This document shows positions 51,777-61,066 of a DNA stretch of 64,000 nucleotides, in pieces. A model generated the notes under the pieces. The model was not told the origin of the DNA, ran no database searches, and saw only the letters and a program-made list of their open reading frames with translations. The DNA is taken from assembly GCF_051488685.1 (NCBI RefSeq), contig NZ_JBPSEH010000008.1:62001-126000 (forward strand), in the 5' to 3' direction. The stretch is from Melioribacter sp051488685. GTDB lineage: Bacteria; Bacteroidota; Ignavibacteria; Ignavibacteriales; Melioribacteraceae. Each line of letters opens with the position of its first letter. Position 1 is the stretch's first letter. The translations under genes and the position numbers were made by a program.

Positions 51777-52496
51777 ATGAAGAGTAAAGTTTTTATCTTA
51801 TTAATTATTCCACTTCTCTTTGGATTTAAAAGTGGAGAAGTTGGCAATCTTCAAAAACCTGCCGACGATACAAAGGAAATCATTGCCCTAATTAAAAAAG
51901 TATTTAATAGTGTAACATTTCGCTTGACCGAAAAAGAATCTAATTGGCAGGAAGCAAAAATTGGGTTACCCCTTTCTGACGGAAACGAACTGAGAACAGG
52001 TTCGAAATCCCTGGCAGTTGTGTTATTCAAAGACGGGTCGGGAATCTTAAGAGTGCGAGAAAATTCAATACTTCATATTTACGGTGCCTCGGAAGGACGT
52101 AAATTAAACAAGGATGCGTTTCTTCAAAGAGGGATGATCGGCTTTGATGTGAATAAACAAGACGAGGGAGAAGAATTTCGTTTTACTACTCCTACGGTCG
52201 TTGCATCTATACGAGGCACGAATGGATTTCTCGAATTTGACGAGGATAGCACTTTTACCATGTCTTTAGAATCAGGAATGGCCGACCTATCTTTTCGAGG
52301 TCCTCAGGGCGGTAGTGGACAATTGAACGGAGGGAATACAGTTGTTATCACACCCGATGGCAATTTCCAATTCCGCACTCAAAATCAGGAAGACCTGAAT
52401 AAATTAAATATGTCCAAGCATGCAGCAGTTAAGAAAATTTATATTGAAACTGATGAAGGTACAATTGAGATTGAGTACTACGCTCCCGAAGAATAA
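51777..52496 (+). CDS. FecR-domain periplasmic protein
   Basis: Exported protein of 239 residues with signal peptide (about 1-20) and a FecR domain (about 60-155): GLPLSDGNELRTGSKSLAVV, FKDGSGILRVRENSILHI, and FTTPTVVASIRGTNGFLEF. It lacks the N-terminal cytoplasmic anti-sigma domain of classical FecR and has no membrane helix beyond the signal, so it is not an anti-sigma factor. ATG at 51777 is chosen over GTG at 51768. It is 22 bases before the outer-membrane barrel gene. Confidence 0.85.
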   Translation: MKSKVFILLIIPLLFGFKSGEVGNLQKPADDTKEIIALIKKVFNSVTFRLTEKESNWQEAKIGLPLSDGNELRTGSKSLAVVLFKDGSGILRVRENSILHIYGASEGRKLNKDAFLQRGMIGFDVNKQDEGEEFRFTTPTVVASIRGTNGFLEFDEDSTFTMSLESGMADLSFRGPQGGSGQLNGGNTVVITPDGNFQFRTQNQEDLNKLNMSKHAAVKKIYIETDEGTIEIEYYAPEE

Positions 52497-52518
52497 AAAT
52501 TTATTACAAGGTATATTT

Positions 52519-54891
52519 ATGAGTAAAAAATATATCATTGTTTTGTGTTTATTGGCGAGCTTAATGTATGCTCAGGTCAGTAATTATATTACAGATGTGC
52601 AGGTAAGTAAAGCCATCGAAAATTCGCCGTTAAATATTACTGCCAATCTGACATCCGGTGAAAATATTTCCTCGATGGAAATTGCTTTCAGACAGTTCGG
52701 TAAAGATGAATATAGTCTTAAAGAGATGGAGATTAAAGGTAATACTGCATCTGTTAATATTGTCGGCGAGTCTGTACAAAGCCCTTACATCGAATATTAC
52801 ATTGTCATAAATCTGAAAGACGGATCTACCGAGACTTATCCGGAGGGAGTACTTAATGGTGCCCCGCCCATTCAAATAGCAGTTCAAGCGACATCTGAAA
52901 AAGATAAAGAGATTTTAATTTTAAGTCCCGCACAATCAGAAAAATTAACCCCAGATAATTTCCTGTTAAGTTTATCTTTCATGAAAGCCCCTGAAACAGT
53001 TGATATAAAGAAGACCAGGATATTATTAAACAACGAAGATGTCAGTTCTAAAACACTTATTGCGGGTGATCTGATTATTTTGAGCTCGTCGAATATAAAT
53101 ATAGAACCAGGAAATTATGTTCTAAAAGTGGAAGTGTACAACAAAGATGGCAACATCTATCATACAATATCCCGCTCAGTTCAGGTTGTATCAACTGAGA
53201 CAATGGAGCAGCTGGAAAATCAATTTAAATTAAGAGGGAATATACGCGCTGAAACCCGATCTGAAAACATGAGCGAATCGAGCACTCAGTATTCCAACAT
53301 CAACGCAACATTAAATGCATCATACGGTTTCTTGAATTTAGAAGGACAACTTTATTTAACTTCGGAAGAAAAAAGTTATCTACAACCTTACAATCGTTAT
53401 CTGCTTAAAATAGCCGGGGGCGAAGTCTTTGAACTTCATCTGGGCGACACGTATCCTCAATTCCCATCGCTAATATTAAACGGCAAGAGAGTGCGGGGAA
53501 TAAGCGGCGAGATTAAATTGGGTCTTTTAAATATTCAAAGTTCACTTGGTGAGATTTCGCGTGGTATTGAAGGTAAACTTATCGAAACATATCAAAAGGA
53601 AAATGCTCCATTAGGCTCTAATATAATTTTGATAGACGAACTCAAGTATGGCAATCCATACGGTAAAGTGGAACTGGGAACTTATAAAAGAGAAATATTT
53701 TCACTCAGACCATCATTCGGCAGTGGTGAGAATTTTCAATTGGGTTTTTCTTATTTACACGGCAAAGACGATCCAGGTTCTATTGAGTTTGGAGCAAGGC
53801 CCAAAGAAAATGCAGTCTTTGGTACAGATCTGATGTTTGCTCTCGATAACAAAAACATAGTATTCAATTCCCAGGTAGCATTTAGTATGAATAATAATGA
53901 TATCTCGGCAGGTGAAATTGACGATGCCAGAATTGATTCGGTATTTGGAGAAGGGAAAGCCATCGATGTCGATCCCGATCAAATAAGAACTATACGCGAT
54001 CTACTCGGAAATTTCATAACTGTTAACGAATACCTGGGTCCCCTTAACCCTCAAGAATTAGCTTCGTTTGCGGCAGAAACCAACTTAAATATCAATTACT
54101 TTTACAATACTTTGAAAGCCTCGTACATTTATCGTGGCAACGATTTCCAGTCATTTGGACAGAATTATTTGAGGACTGATGTAAAAGGATTTAATATAAG
54201 CGATCGTCTCCGTCTTCTGGATAATCAATTGTTCATTTCCCTTGGAGTTGAAAAACTGGAGGACAATTTACAGAATACAAAAATTGCCACTACAACTTTT
54301 GATAATATTTCATCTTCGATATCGTATTTCCCAAGGATTAATTTTCCAAAAATTACTTTATCGTACAGCGTCTACAAAAAAAATAACGGCATCGATATTT
54401 ACGATACTCTCTATAACAATTATATGATTAAAGACAAAACGAACAGAATTTCACTGGGTGTGTCGTATAATTTTAACTGGTATGTTCGCAACTCGATTTC
54501 TTTCACTCTTGTAAATCAAAAGAGGGAAGATGAAACGTTGTTTAATAATGATCTTAATTATAATTCAGTTTCTTTGTCGGTCAACAGTTTCTGGAACCGT
54601 AATTTGACTTCTTTGATACAAATACTGTTCAACTCGACAGAGATGCAAAGTACTTCTTACGATTACGTTTCATTACTTGGACGTGTAAATTATAAAATGT
54701 TGGAAGATCGATTGCAATTTACATTTTCTTACAATCCAAGTTTCGGGGATTATAAAAGACATTATGTAGAACTGCTGGCAGATTACAATTTGATTGCTAA
54801 TCTTTTTCTTGGATTTCAGGCGCGATTATTCCATTACCCTGGGAAATATACCAATTCAATTGCTGGATTATATGCAAGATTAAATTTCTAA
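52519..54891 (+). CDS. Predicted outer-membrane beta-barrel protein with N-terminal Ig-like domains
   Basis: Exported protein of 790 residues. Signal peptide about 1-18 (LLASLMYAQ). Residues about 20-230 form two or three Ig-like beta domains, and from about 240 on, alternating hydrophobic strands run to a C-terminal phenylalanine (GLYARLNF), the usual end of an outer-membrane barrel. No TonB box or plug is seen. ATG at 52519 follows the FecR gene; the frame is open further upstream but without a signal peptide. The stop codon is directly followed by the cyclase ATG, so the two are translationally linked. The family was not recognised. Confidence 0.65.
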   Translation: MSKKYIIVLCLLASLMYAQVSNYITDVQVSKAIENSPLNITANLTSGENISSMEIAFRQFGKDEYSLKEMEIKGNTASVNIVGESVQSPYIEYYIVINLKDGSTETYPEGVLNGAPPIQIAVQATSEKDKEILILSPAQSEKLTPDNFLLSLSFMKAPETVDIKKTRILLNNEDVSSKTLIAGDLIILSSSNINIEPGNYVLKVEVYNKDGNIYHTISRSVQVVSTETMEQLENQFKLRGNIRAETRSENMSESSTQYSNINATLNASYGFLNLEGQLYLTSEEKSYLQPYNRYLLKIAGGEVFELHLGDTYPQFPSLILNGKRVRGISGEIKLGLLNIQSSLGEISRGIEGKLIETYQKENAPLGSNIILIDELKYGNPYGKVELGTYKREIFSLRPSFGSGENFQLGFSYLHGKDDPGSIEFGARPKENAVFGTDLMFALDNKNIVFNSQVAFSMNNNDISAGEIDDARIDSVFGEGKAIDVDPDQIRTIRDLLGNFITVNEYLGPLNPQELASFAAETNLNINYFYNTLKASYIYRGNDFQSFGQNYLRTDVKGFNISDRLRLLDNQLFISLGVEKLEDNLQNTKIATTTFDNISSSISYFPRINFPKITLSYSVYKKNNGIDIYDTLYNNYMIKDKTNRISLGVSYNFNWYVRNSISFTLVNQKREDETLFNNDLNYNSVSLSVNSFWNRNLTSLIQILFNSTEMQSTSYDYVSLLGRVNYKMLEDRLQFTFSYNPSFGDYKRHYVELLADYNLIANLFLGFQARLFHYPGKYTNSIAGLYARLNF

Positions 54892-57102
54892 ATGGAAATA
54901 AAAAAAGAGAAAGATTTATTTGGCGGGATTTTAATTGTATTTCTTTCTGCAATTTTATCCTTTTTAATTACGAATGTATCGCCATTTCAGATCTCACCAT
55001 TGAAGGATCTGGAATTACGCCTTATCGATAAACGATTTCATGAAAGAGGTGCACTCGATATCAAAGATAGTTCGAATGTTATTCTCCTTGAAATTAATCA
55101 AAATACATACGACCAGATACCGGAAAGTCAAAGGAGATGGCCCTGGCCGCGATCCATTTTTTCACATGTCATCGATAATCTTTCGCAAGCAGGTGTAAGA
55201 GCAATAGGTATTGATATCAATTTTTCTAATCCGGATTCATATTCTTCGTTGAACGACTCCCTAATGTCTTTATCAATCAAAAGGTGCGGAAAAGTTGTGC
55301 TTGCCGGTAAAATCGACATCTCAAATGAGAGTAAATTACAGGCGGGAAAGAGTTTTATTTCCAGTACAATTTACAACTTAGACAATATATTTTTTGGCGT
55401 TGACAGTTCAATCGGGATTGTACAGGTGCCATCCGATAACGACGGAGTTTATCGCAGGTATCTTCCTTATGTCAGCTCTGCCGTAATTGGAAAGTCTTTC
55501 CCCACTTTCAGCTTTGCTATCATCAACAAGTTCAAAAGTCTGAAGAACAATTATCTGGTTAAAGATACCGCCGATTATTTTATTTTGAACGACGTCAGAA
55601 TTCCTAAATGGGACACCGAAAGTATGCTTATTAATTTTTACGGAGGTGATGCAACGTTCAAAAGAGTTAATTTAATTGATGTACTGGATGATAAGGATTA
55701 TGAAACATCAGACGAACAATTGCTCGGCATCGAAGTTAATACATGGGACGACCCGGATATCGGATTGCTTCATTCAGGAATATTCAAAGATAAAATCGTC
55801 ATTATTGGTTCGACCATGCCAGAAGATAGAGACCTGCTTCCGGTTGCATTTTCGGAAGGCAAGACTGGAAGTAACATCCTCTATGGTATCGAATTCCATG
55901 CAAATGTAATTCAAAATATTTTATGGAAAGATTTTTTATATAGGCAGTCATCCTCTGTAATTTTTATTCTTACCTCAATTCTTTCTTTTCTTACTTTTAT
56001 TCTTACAAATGCCGTAAGAAATATTAAATTGAAAAATAGTATCGTCATTGAAGTGTTAAATATGACGGCCATTGCCTGTAGCTTATATTTAATCTACAGA
56101 GGAGCTGTAATTTTGTTTATTGATTTTCATCTTGTTGTGCCGGTAGTAAATTACTCGCTTGCGGTGGTATTGTCCTATTTTACGTCGACAGCGTATAATT
56201 TTATTACCGAGCGGAAGCAAAATCTTGTTATAAAAAATATGTTCAGCCAGTATGTAAGCAAGGAGATTGTAAATGAGTTATTAAAGAATCCATCAAAATT
56301 GAGATTGGGTGGGGAAAGGAAAGAAATTACCATAATGTTTTGTGATATTGCCAATTTTACATCGTTCTCCGAAAAAAGGAAACCCGAAGAGCTGGTCGGA
56401 TACATTAATGAATTCCTTAACGAAATGAGTGAAATCATAATTGAACATAAAGGTACTGTCGATAAATATTTAGGTGATGCAATTATGGCTTTCTGGGGAG
56501 CCCCTGTTGAAATAAAAGATCATGCGTTGCTGGCTTGTCATGCAGCATTAAAAATGCAAAAACGTCTCGTTGAACTGAGAGAGAACTGGATGGCTGTTGG
56601 AGAAATACCAATTTATATTAGAATTGGTATCAATACAGGTGAAGCAATTGTGGGTAATATTGGAGGTGCAAAGAGATTTGACTACACTGTGCTGGGCGAT
56701 AACGTCAATCTGGCATCGAGACTTGAAAGCGCAAACAAAGCCTACGGTACTAATATTATGATTAGCGCATCGACTTATGAATTGATTAAAGAACATTTCC
56801 TCGCAAGGGAACTCGATGTAATCAGAGTAAAAGGTAAAATGGTACCGACTAAAATTTATGAACTGATCAGTCTAAAGGATGACGTTGCAGCAAAGGTAGC
56901 ACTGGAAAAACTCGATTTTTATTTCCAGGGCTTAAGCTTGTATAAAATGCGCAATTTTGAAGCTGCTTGTGATTACTTCAAGCGAACATTTGATGAACTG
57001 AAAGATTATCCTTCACGAGTTTATGCAGAGCGTTGCGAATTTTATATTACAAATCCACCACCTGCAGATTGGGATGGAGTTTTTGAACTTACCACAAAAT
57101 AA
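54892..57102 (+). CDS. CHASE2-domain class III adenylate cyclase
   Basis: Membrane sensor cyclase of 736 residues. One N-terminal helix (about 11-30) is followed by an extracytoplasmic CHASE2 domain (about 35-330; VILLEINQNTYDQIPESQRR, RAIGIDINF, IVIIGSTMPEDRDL) and three helices (about 350-430). The class III cyclase domain (about 475-655) has metal-binding Asp485 and Asp529, purine-specifying Lys525 and Thr599 (Lys plus Thr points to ATP, so cAMP), and transition-state Asn606 and Arg610. A C-terminal TPR-like helical tail follows. It starts directly at the stop of the barrel gene. cAMP production is inferred; no cAMP receptor gene is in the window. Confidence 0.9.
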   Translation: MEIKKEKDLFGGILIVFLSAILSFLITNVSPFQISPLKDLELRLIDKRFHERGALDIKDSSNVILLEINQNTYDQIPESQRRWPWPRSIFSHVIDNLSQAGVRAIGIDINFSNPDSYSSLNDSLMSLSIKRCGKVVLAGKIDISNESKLQAGKSFISSTIYNLDNIFFGVDSSIGIVQVPSDNDGVYRRYLPYVSSAVIGKSFPTFSFAIINKFKSLKNNYLVKDTADYFILNDVRIPKWDTESMLINFYGGDATFKRVNLIDVLDDKDYETSDEQLLGIEVNTWDDPDIGLLHSGIFKDKIVIIGSTMPEDRDLLPVAFSEGKTGSNILYGIEFHANVIQNILWKDFLYRQSSSVIFILTSILSFLTFILTNAVRNIKLKNSIVIEVLNMTAIACSLYLIYRGAVILFIDFHLVVPVVNYSLAVVLSYFTSTAYNFITERKQNLVIKNMFSQYVSKEIVNELLKNPSKLRLGGERKEITIMFCDIANFTSFSEKRKPEELVGYINEFLNEMSEIIIEHKGTVDKYLGDAIMAFWGAPVEIKDHALLACHAALKMQKRLVELRENWMAVGEIPIYIRIGINTGEAIVGNIGGAKRFDYTVLGDNVNLASRLESANKAYGTNIMISASTYELIKEHFLARELDVIRVKGKMVPTKIYELISLKDDVAAKVALEKLDFYFQGLSLYKMRNFEAACDYFKRTFDELKDYPSRVYAERCEFYITNPPPADWDGVFELTTK

Positions 57103-57106
57103 TGGA

Positions 57107-58201
57107 TTACTTCGAAGCGTATTTTAAATTAAATATTGCTGCGATCAGAAATACAAAGTTTGCAAACCACGCCGTTAAAAACGGATCTAACATTCCGTTC
57201 TTACCAAATGCCTGACTTACTTTCATGAAAACAAGATAAATGAATGTGATCAACAAATTAATCCCAAATTGGAGCGCCAGCCCTCCTCTTCTTTTATTTG
57301 CCGAGATTGGCAAACCAAACAACACTACAACTATGCACGAAAAAGCAAATGAAATTCTCGATTGATATTCAATTTCAATTGCAGTCGGATTGTTGCCCGT
57401 ACGTTTCTGTTCGTCTCCGAAATTTTTCAACTCAACGAGCGACATTTCTTCTGGTTTACGCTGCTTTTTAATTACATCCTCAGGTTTAAAATTCAGTCCA
57501 GGAAATTCTTTCACTGCAAATCGCGACATACTTTCCGTTGTGTCGCCGAATACTCGCTCGACTCCATTATACAATACCCATTGATTCTTTAGGGTGTCAT
57601 ATTTCATTCTGAATGCATCGTATCTTCTTAAAATTTTAGTGTTGTCGTTGGGTGAGAATTCCTGAATGCTAACCTGATTAGCCTGGTCGTTAGCAACGTC
57701 ATAGAGATTAATAGTCACTATTCTGTTCTTTGTATCCTGAAAGTATATATTGCTTCCAAAATAGACTATCCCTTTTTTTAGATAAGTTTGTTCAATAAAA
57801 ACTTTGTGTTTGTTTGCCATCGGTACAATATAGCCTCCAAAATATACCAATAGAATCGATATAAAAAATGATGTTATAAGAAATGGAGTCATAAAACGAT
57901 AGATACTAATGCCCGCTGCTTTAATAGCTGTTAATTCATTTAGATTCGACATTTTGCCTGCAGTGAATAAACTTGCCAATAAAACTGCAACTGGCGTCAT
58001 TAGTCGTATTATTTCAGGCATGAAGACGATGTAGTATTCCGTTATCATACTTGCATCGACATTCTGGTCGATAAAATCGCCGAGTTTTTCCATCATGTCG
58101 ATGATTACGAAAATCACCGTGAAAGTGATCAATCCAAATAATACGGATTGTAAAAATTGTTTAATCAGATAGCGGTCAAGAATTTTCATTTTCATCCGCA
58201 T
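57107..58201 (-). CDS. LptF/LptG-family permease
   Basis: Inner-membrane protein of 364 residues of the YjgP/YjgQ family, the permease part of the LPS exporter. It has six hydrophobic helices in two groups of three with a periplasmic beta domain between, and starts LDRYLIKQFLQSVLFGLITF. MTPVAVLLASLFTAGKMS and the later FGLPISANKRRGGLALQFGI are family patterns. Two further in-frame ATGs lie at codons 3 and 5. The start overlaps the upstream permease gene by 26 bases. The ATPase LptB is not here. Confidence 0.88.
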   Translation of the reverse strand: MRMKMKILDRYLIKQFLQSVLFGLITFTVIFVIIDMMEKLGDFIDQNVDASMITEYYIVFMPEIIRLMTPVAVLLASLFTAGKMSNLNELTAIKAAGISIYRFMTPFLITSFFISILLVYFGGYIVPMANKHKVFIEQTYLKKGIVYFGSNIYFQDTKNRIVTINLYDVANDQANQVSIQEFSPNDNTKILRRYDAFRMKYDTLKNQWVLYNGVERVFGDTTESMSRFAVKEFPGLNFKPEDVIKKQRKPEEMSLVELKNFGDEQKRTGNNPTAIEIEYQSRISFAFSCIVVVLFGLPISANKRRGGLALQFGINLLITFIYLVFMKVSQAFGKNGMLDPFLTAWFANFVFLIAAIFNLKYASK

Positions 58202-59531
58202 TAAATTTCCAGGATTTAGGTATTGCTTTATTGATGAAGTCGAATTTCAATTCGATACGTTCTCTTGCGCTCTTAATCGTAAGTATGATTCCTAAAATTC
58301 CCAACAAAATATTTGCGCTCCATATACCCCAGAAGGGTGATAGTAATCCGCGGTCAGAAAGTTTTTCTCCGCCTATTAAAAATGTCCAGTAAATCAGAAA
58401 GAATACAAGGCTGATTCCCGCTGCCATTCCGAAACCACCTTTTCGTGTCATTGTGCCGAGCGGTGCCCCGATTAGTATAAATACTATGCAGGCGAAAGGT
58501 AAGGCATACTTTTTATGGATTTCGACCCAATAACGATTAATCTCCTTTTTATTGTATTCAAGTCGGTTTAAAACGTTTATTAATATATTTTTATGATTGA
58601 TTAATCTTCGTTTAACATTTTCATATATCCTATCGTCTCTCTTCTCGGGTAATGTAAGAGTTTCATTGATTGTAATATTAGAAAGTGTATTGTTTAGTTC
58701 GGCCAGATACTTTTCCCTTGTTTTTTGAAGGCTATCGACAATTTGCAACATTTGTGGTGCACCAAGTTCGCGGTCGCCGCGAGGACCGCCCGGTGTCGAT
58801 TGCTCAAATGTAAATTGTTCAGCAGGCATCGCAATTTTATGTCTGTTAAAACGAAGTCGTCTATATTCATCCCAGTTGCTATTATTAAATTCGTGTATTT
58901 CACCCAGCTCTAAATCCATTATCAATTTTTTCTGATTTGGCGAAAGATAAATTATACCTTTTTTCGCAGTAACTACATTAATAGATGGTGGAGTCGAATA
59001 GTCATAAATTGTGATCTCCTTCAATATATTTTTTTCCTGGTCGATTTGGCGTGCAAGAATTGAATAATTGGGGACGTCCTGTGAAAATACTCCAGGTACA
59101 AGCGATAGTGTCGGTTTTTGACGTGATATATCTTCCATCAAAATTCTGGCAGCATGATTTGCATCGGGATAGATATTGTTATTGAAATAGATTAGAAATA
59201 GAGCCAATAAAACGGAGGCTCCAAGGGGTGGCAATATCATTCTGTAGAGACTCATGCCGGTGGCTTTCAAGACGGCAACTTCGTTATTTTGTGCCATTCC
59301 TCCGAATGCCATTAAAGTTGCAACCAGAACTGACATCGGTATTACAAGCACGATCATCCAGGCTAGGTTGTAGACTATCAATTTTATAATAATCCATAGT
59401 CCCAATCCTTTCCCTACTAATCGGTCGGCGAATTTCATCAGGAACTGTAACAAGAAGATGCCGATGAGTGTAAATACCGAAAAAAGAAAAGGAGCCAGAT
59501 GGTTTTTTAATATGTATTTTGTTAATATCAT
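58176..59531 (-). CDS. LptF/LptG-family permease
   Basis: Second YjgP/YjgQ permease, 451 residues, longer than its neighbour because of a bigger periplasmic insertion (about 215-320). It begins LTKYILKNHLAPFLFSVFTLIGIFLLQF (only in part: ILKNHLAPF) and has VIPMSVLVATLMAFGGMAQN and IGAPLGTMTRKGGFGMAAGI, the family motifs. With the gene at 57107 it should form the LptF/LptG heterodimer. Which is F and which is G cannot be settled here. Confidence 0.88.
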   Translation of the reverse strand: MILTKYILKNHLAPFLFSVFTLIGIFLLQFLMKFADRLVGKGLGLWIIIKLIVYNLAWMIVLVIPMSVLVATLMAFGGMAQNNEVAVLKATGMSLYRMILPPLGASVLLALFLIYFNNNIYPDANHAARILMEDISRQKPTLSLVPGVFSQDVPNYSILARQIDQEKNILKEITIYDYSTPPSINVVTAKKGIIYLSPNQKKLIMDLELGEIHEFNNSNWDEYRRLRFNRHKIAMPAEQFTFEQSTPGGPRGDRELGAPQMLQIVDSLQKTREKYLAELNNTLSNITINETLTLPEKRDDRIYENVKRRLINHKNILINVLNRLEYNKKEINRYWVEIHKKYALPFACIVFILIGAPLGTMTRKGGFGMAAGISLVFFLIYWTFLIGGEKLSDRGLLSPFWGIWSANILLGILGIILTIKSARERIELKFDFINKAIPKSWKFNADENENS

Positions 59532-59553
59532 TTGTTATAAATTTATAGACATT

Positions 59554-59561
59554 CAAATTTA
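59554..59561 (-). promoter_or_regulatory. Possible -7 element for the LptF/G genes
   Basis: Read on the minus strand this is TAAATTTG, a perfect TAnnTTTG match, 23 bases upstream of the permease start. The expected upstream TTG is TTA instead, so the promoter is only partial. Confidence 0.4.
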
Positions 59562-59606
59562 CCAATAAATAAAGGCAGAATAAAAATTTTTTATCTACTA
59601 ATTTAC

Positions 59607-59637
59607 TTGAATCCCGCAGTTGTGAAAGTTAAATTTG
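59607..59637 (+). promoter_or_regulatory. Predicted Bacteroidetes-type promoter for the M20 peptidase operon
   Basis: TTG (59607-59609), 20 bases, then TAAATTTG (59630-59637), a perfect match. The expected start site falls about seven bases before the ATG at 59651, so the leader would be very short. Confidence 0.6.
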
Positions 59638-59650
59638 AATCCATAAGATA

Positions 59651-61066
59651 ATGGGCTTTGAGTCCCTAAAAGAAACTACCGGAGGAGTCGTGGATAATGT
59701 AATCAAATATTTGAATACGAATTTTGAAAATTCTTTGGAAGAACTAAAAGAATACCTGCGTATTCCGAGTATCAGCACATCATCAGAACATAGTAAGGAT
59801 ATGGTGAAATGTGCTGAGTTTCTGGCAAACAAACTGAGAAATATCGGTTTGACAAACGTCGAGGTATTCAGTACGGAAAAGCATCCAATCGTATATGGTC
59901 AATGGGTTGGGGCTCCGGATAAACCAACTGTTCTTATCTACGGTCATTACGACGTACAACCGGTCGATCCAATTGAAAAATGGTCTTTTCCGCCGTTCGA
60001 ACCGAAGATTGAAAATGGAAAATTATGGGGGAGGGGAGCAAACGATAACAAAGGTCAACAATTTGCTCATTTAAAAAGTGTAGAAGCTTTTTTTAAGAAC
60101 TATGGCGCACCGCCGGTTAATGTAAAATTTTTAATTGAAGGCGAAGAGGAAATCGGTAGTGGCAGTTTATCCAAATTTATTTCGAAACATAAAGAGCTTC
60201 TCTCATGCGACGCCATATTAATTTCCGACACAAGTATGTACGCTCCTGCAGTCCCGACAATTACATACGGTCTGCGAGGACTTCTTTATATGGAAGTCGA
60301 ATTGATAGGGCCTAAAGCCGACCTTCATTCCGGAAGTTTCGGTGGAGCTGTTGTCAATCCAGTAAACGAACTGGCAAAAATCATTTCAAAATTGCACGAT
60401 AAAAACGGACGAGTTACAGTGCCGAATTTTTATAAAGATGTAATGAAATTGACTGAAGCAGAAAAAGAAAATTTCAAACGCCTGAAATTTTCCGATGCAA
60501 AATTTGCAAGGGAGTTGGGAGTTAAAACTCTCTACGGCGAAAAAGGGTTCACCACACTGGAACGTCTATGGGTTCGACCAACTCTCGATTGTAACGGAAT
60601 TGTTGGTGGATTTACAGGCGAAGGAGCAAAGACAATTATTCCATCGAGAGCCTCCGCAAAGATCAGCATGCGACTTGTACCGAATCAGAATCCTAAAAAA
60701 ATCGCAGCAGATTTCACCAAGTATGTCAAAAGTCTGGCACACGAAGGAGTTATAGTAAACGTAAAGATGATTCATTACGGTTATCCAGTTGTTATTCCGC
60801 TTGAAGACAAAACTGTTCAAATAGCGGCCAAGGCAGTCTCGAAGGCTTTCGGTAAAAAAACTGTCTTTACTCGTGAAGGCGGTTCAATTCCTATTGTAGT
60901 CGAGTTTATGAATCAGTTAAAAGCCCCTGCAATTTTAATGGGATTAGGACTCGATACGGACAACATCCATTCACCAAACGAGCACTTTGTCCTTGATAAT
61001 TTGAAAAAGGGGATGATTGCTTCTGCCTACTTTTTGAAAGATTTTTCGGAAATAAAAGGGTCATGA
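59651..61066 (+). CDS. M20-family dipeptidase/peptidase
   Basis: Zinc metallopeptidase of 471 residues, carnosinase-like M20 family. Motifs in order: YGHYDVQPVDP with the first His and Asp, GRGANDNKGQQF with the bridging Asp, EGEEEIGSGSL with catalytic and metal glutamates, ISDTSMYAP, and a C-terminal region TREGGSIPIV and HSPNEHFVLD. No signal peptide. Start ATG 59651 lies very close to the predicted transcription start; GTG at 59690, after GGAGG, is an alternative. It overlaps the next gene by four bases (ATGA). Confidence 0.93.
   Translation: MGFESLKETTGGVVDNVIKYLNTNFENSLEELKEYLRIPSISTSSEHSKDMVKCAEFLANKLRNIGLTNVEVFSTEKHPIVYGQWVGAPDKPTVLIYGHYDVQPVDPIEKWSFPPFEPKIENGKLWGRGANDNKGQQFAHLKSVEAFFKNYGAPPVNVKFLIEGEEEIGSGSLSKFISKHKELLSCDAILISDTSMYAPAVPTITYGLRGLLYMEVELIGPKADLHSGSFGGAVVNPVNELAKIISKLHDKNGRVTVPNFYKDVMKLTEAEKENFKRLKFSDAKFARELGVKTLYGEKGFTTLERLWVRPTLDCNGIVGGFTGEGAKTIIPSRASAKISMRLVPNQNPKKIAADFTKYVKSLAHEGVIVNVKMIHYGYPVVIPLEDKTVQIAAKAVSKAFGKKTVFTREGGSIPIVVEFMNQLKAPAILMGLGLDTDNIHSPNEHFVLDNLKKGMIASAYFLKDFSEIKGS

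Noticed and set aside
51777..52496. Classical FecR anti-sigma factor with a sigma partner
   Set aside because: No N-terminal cytoplasmic domain, no transmembrane anchor and no sigma factor gene are present.
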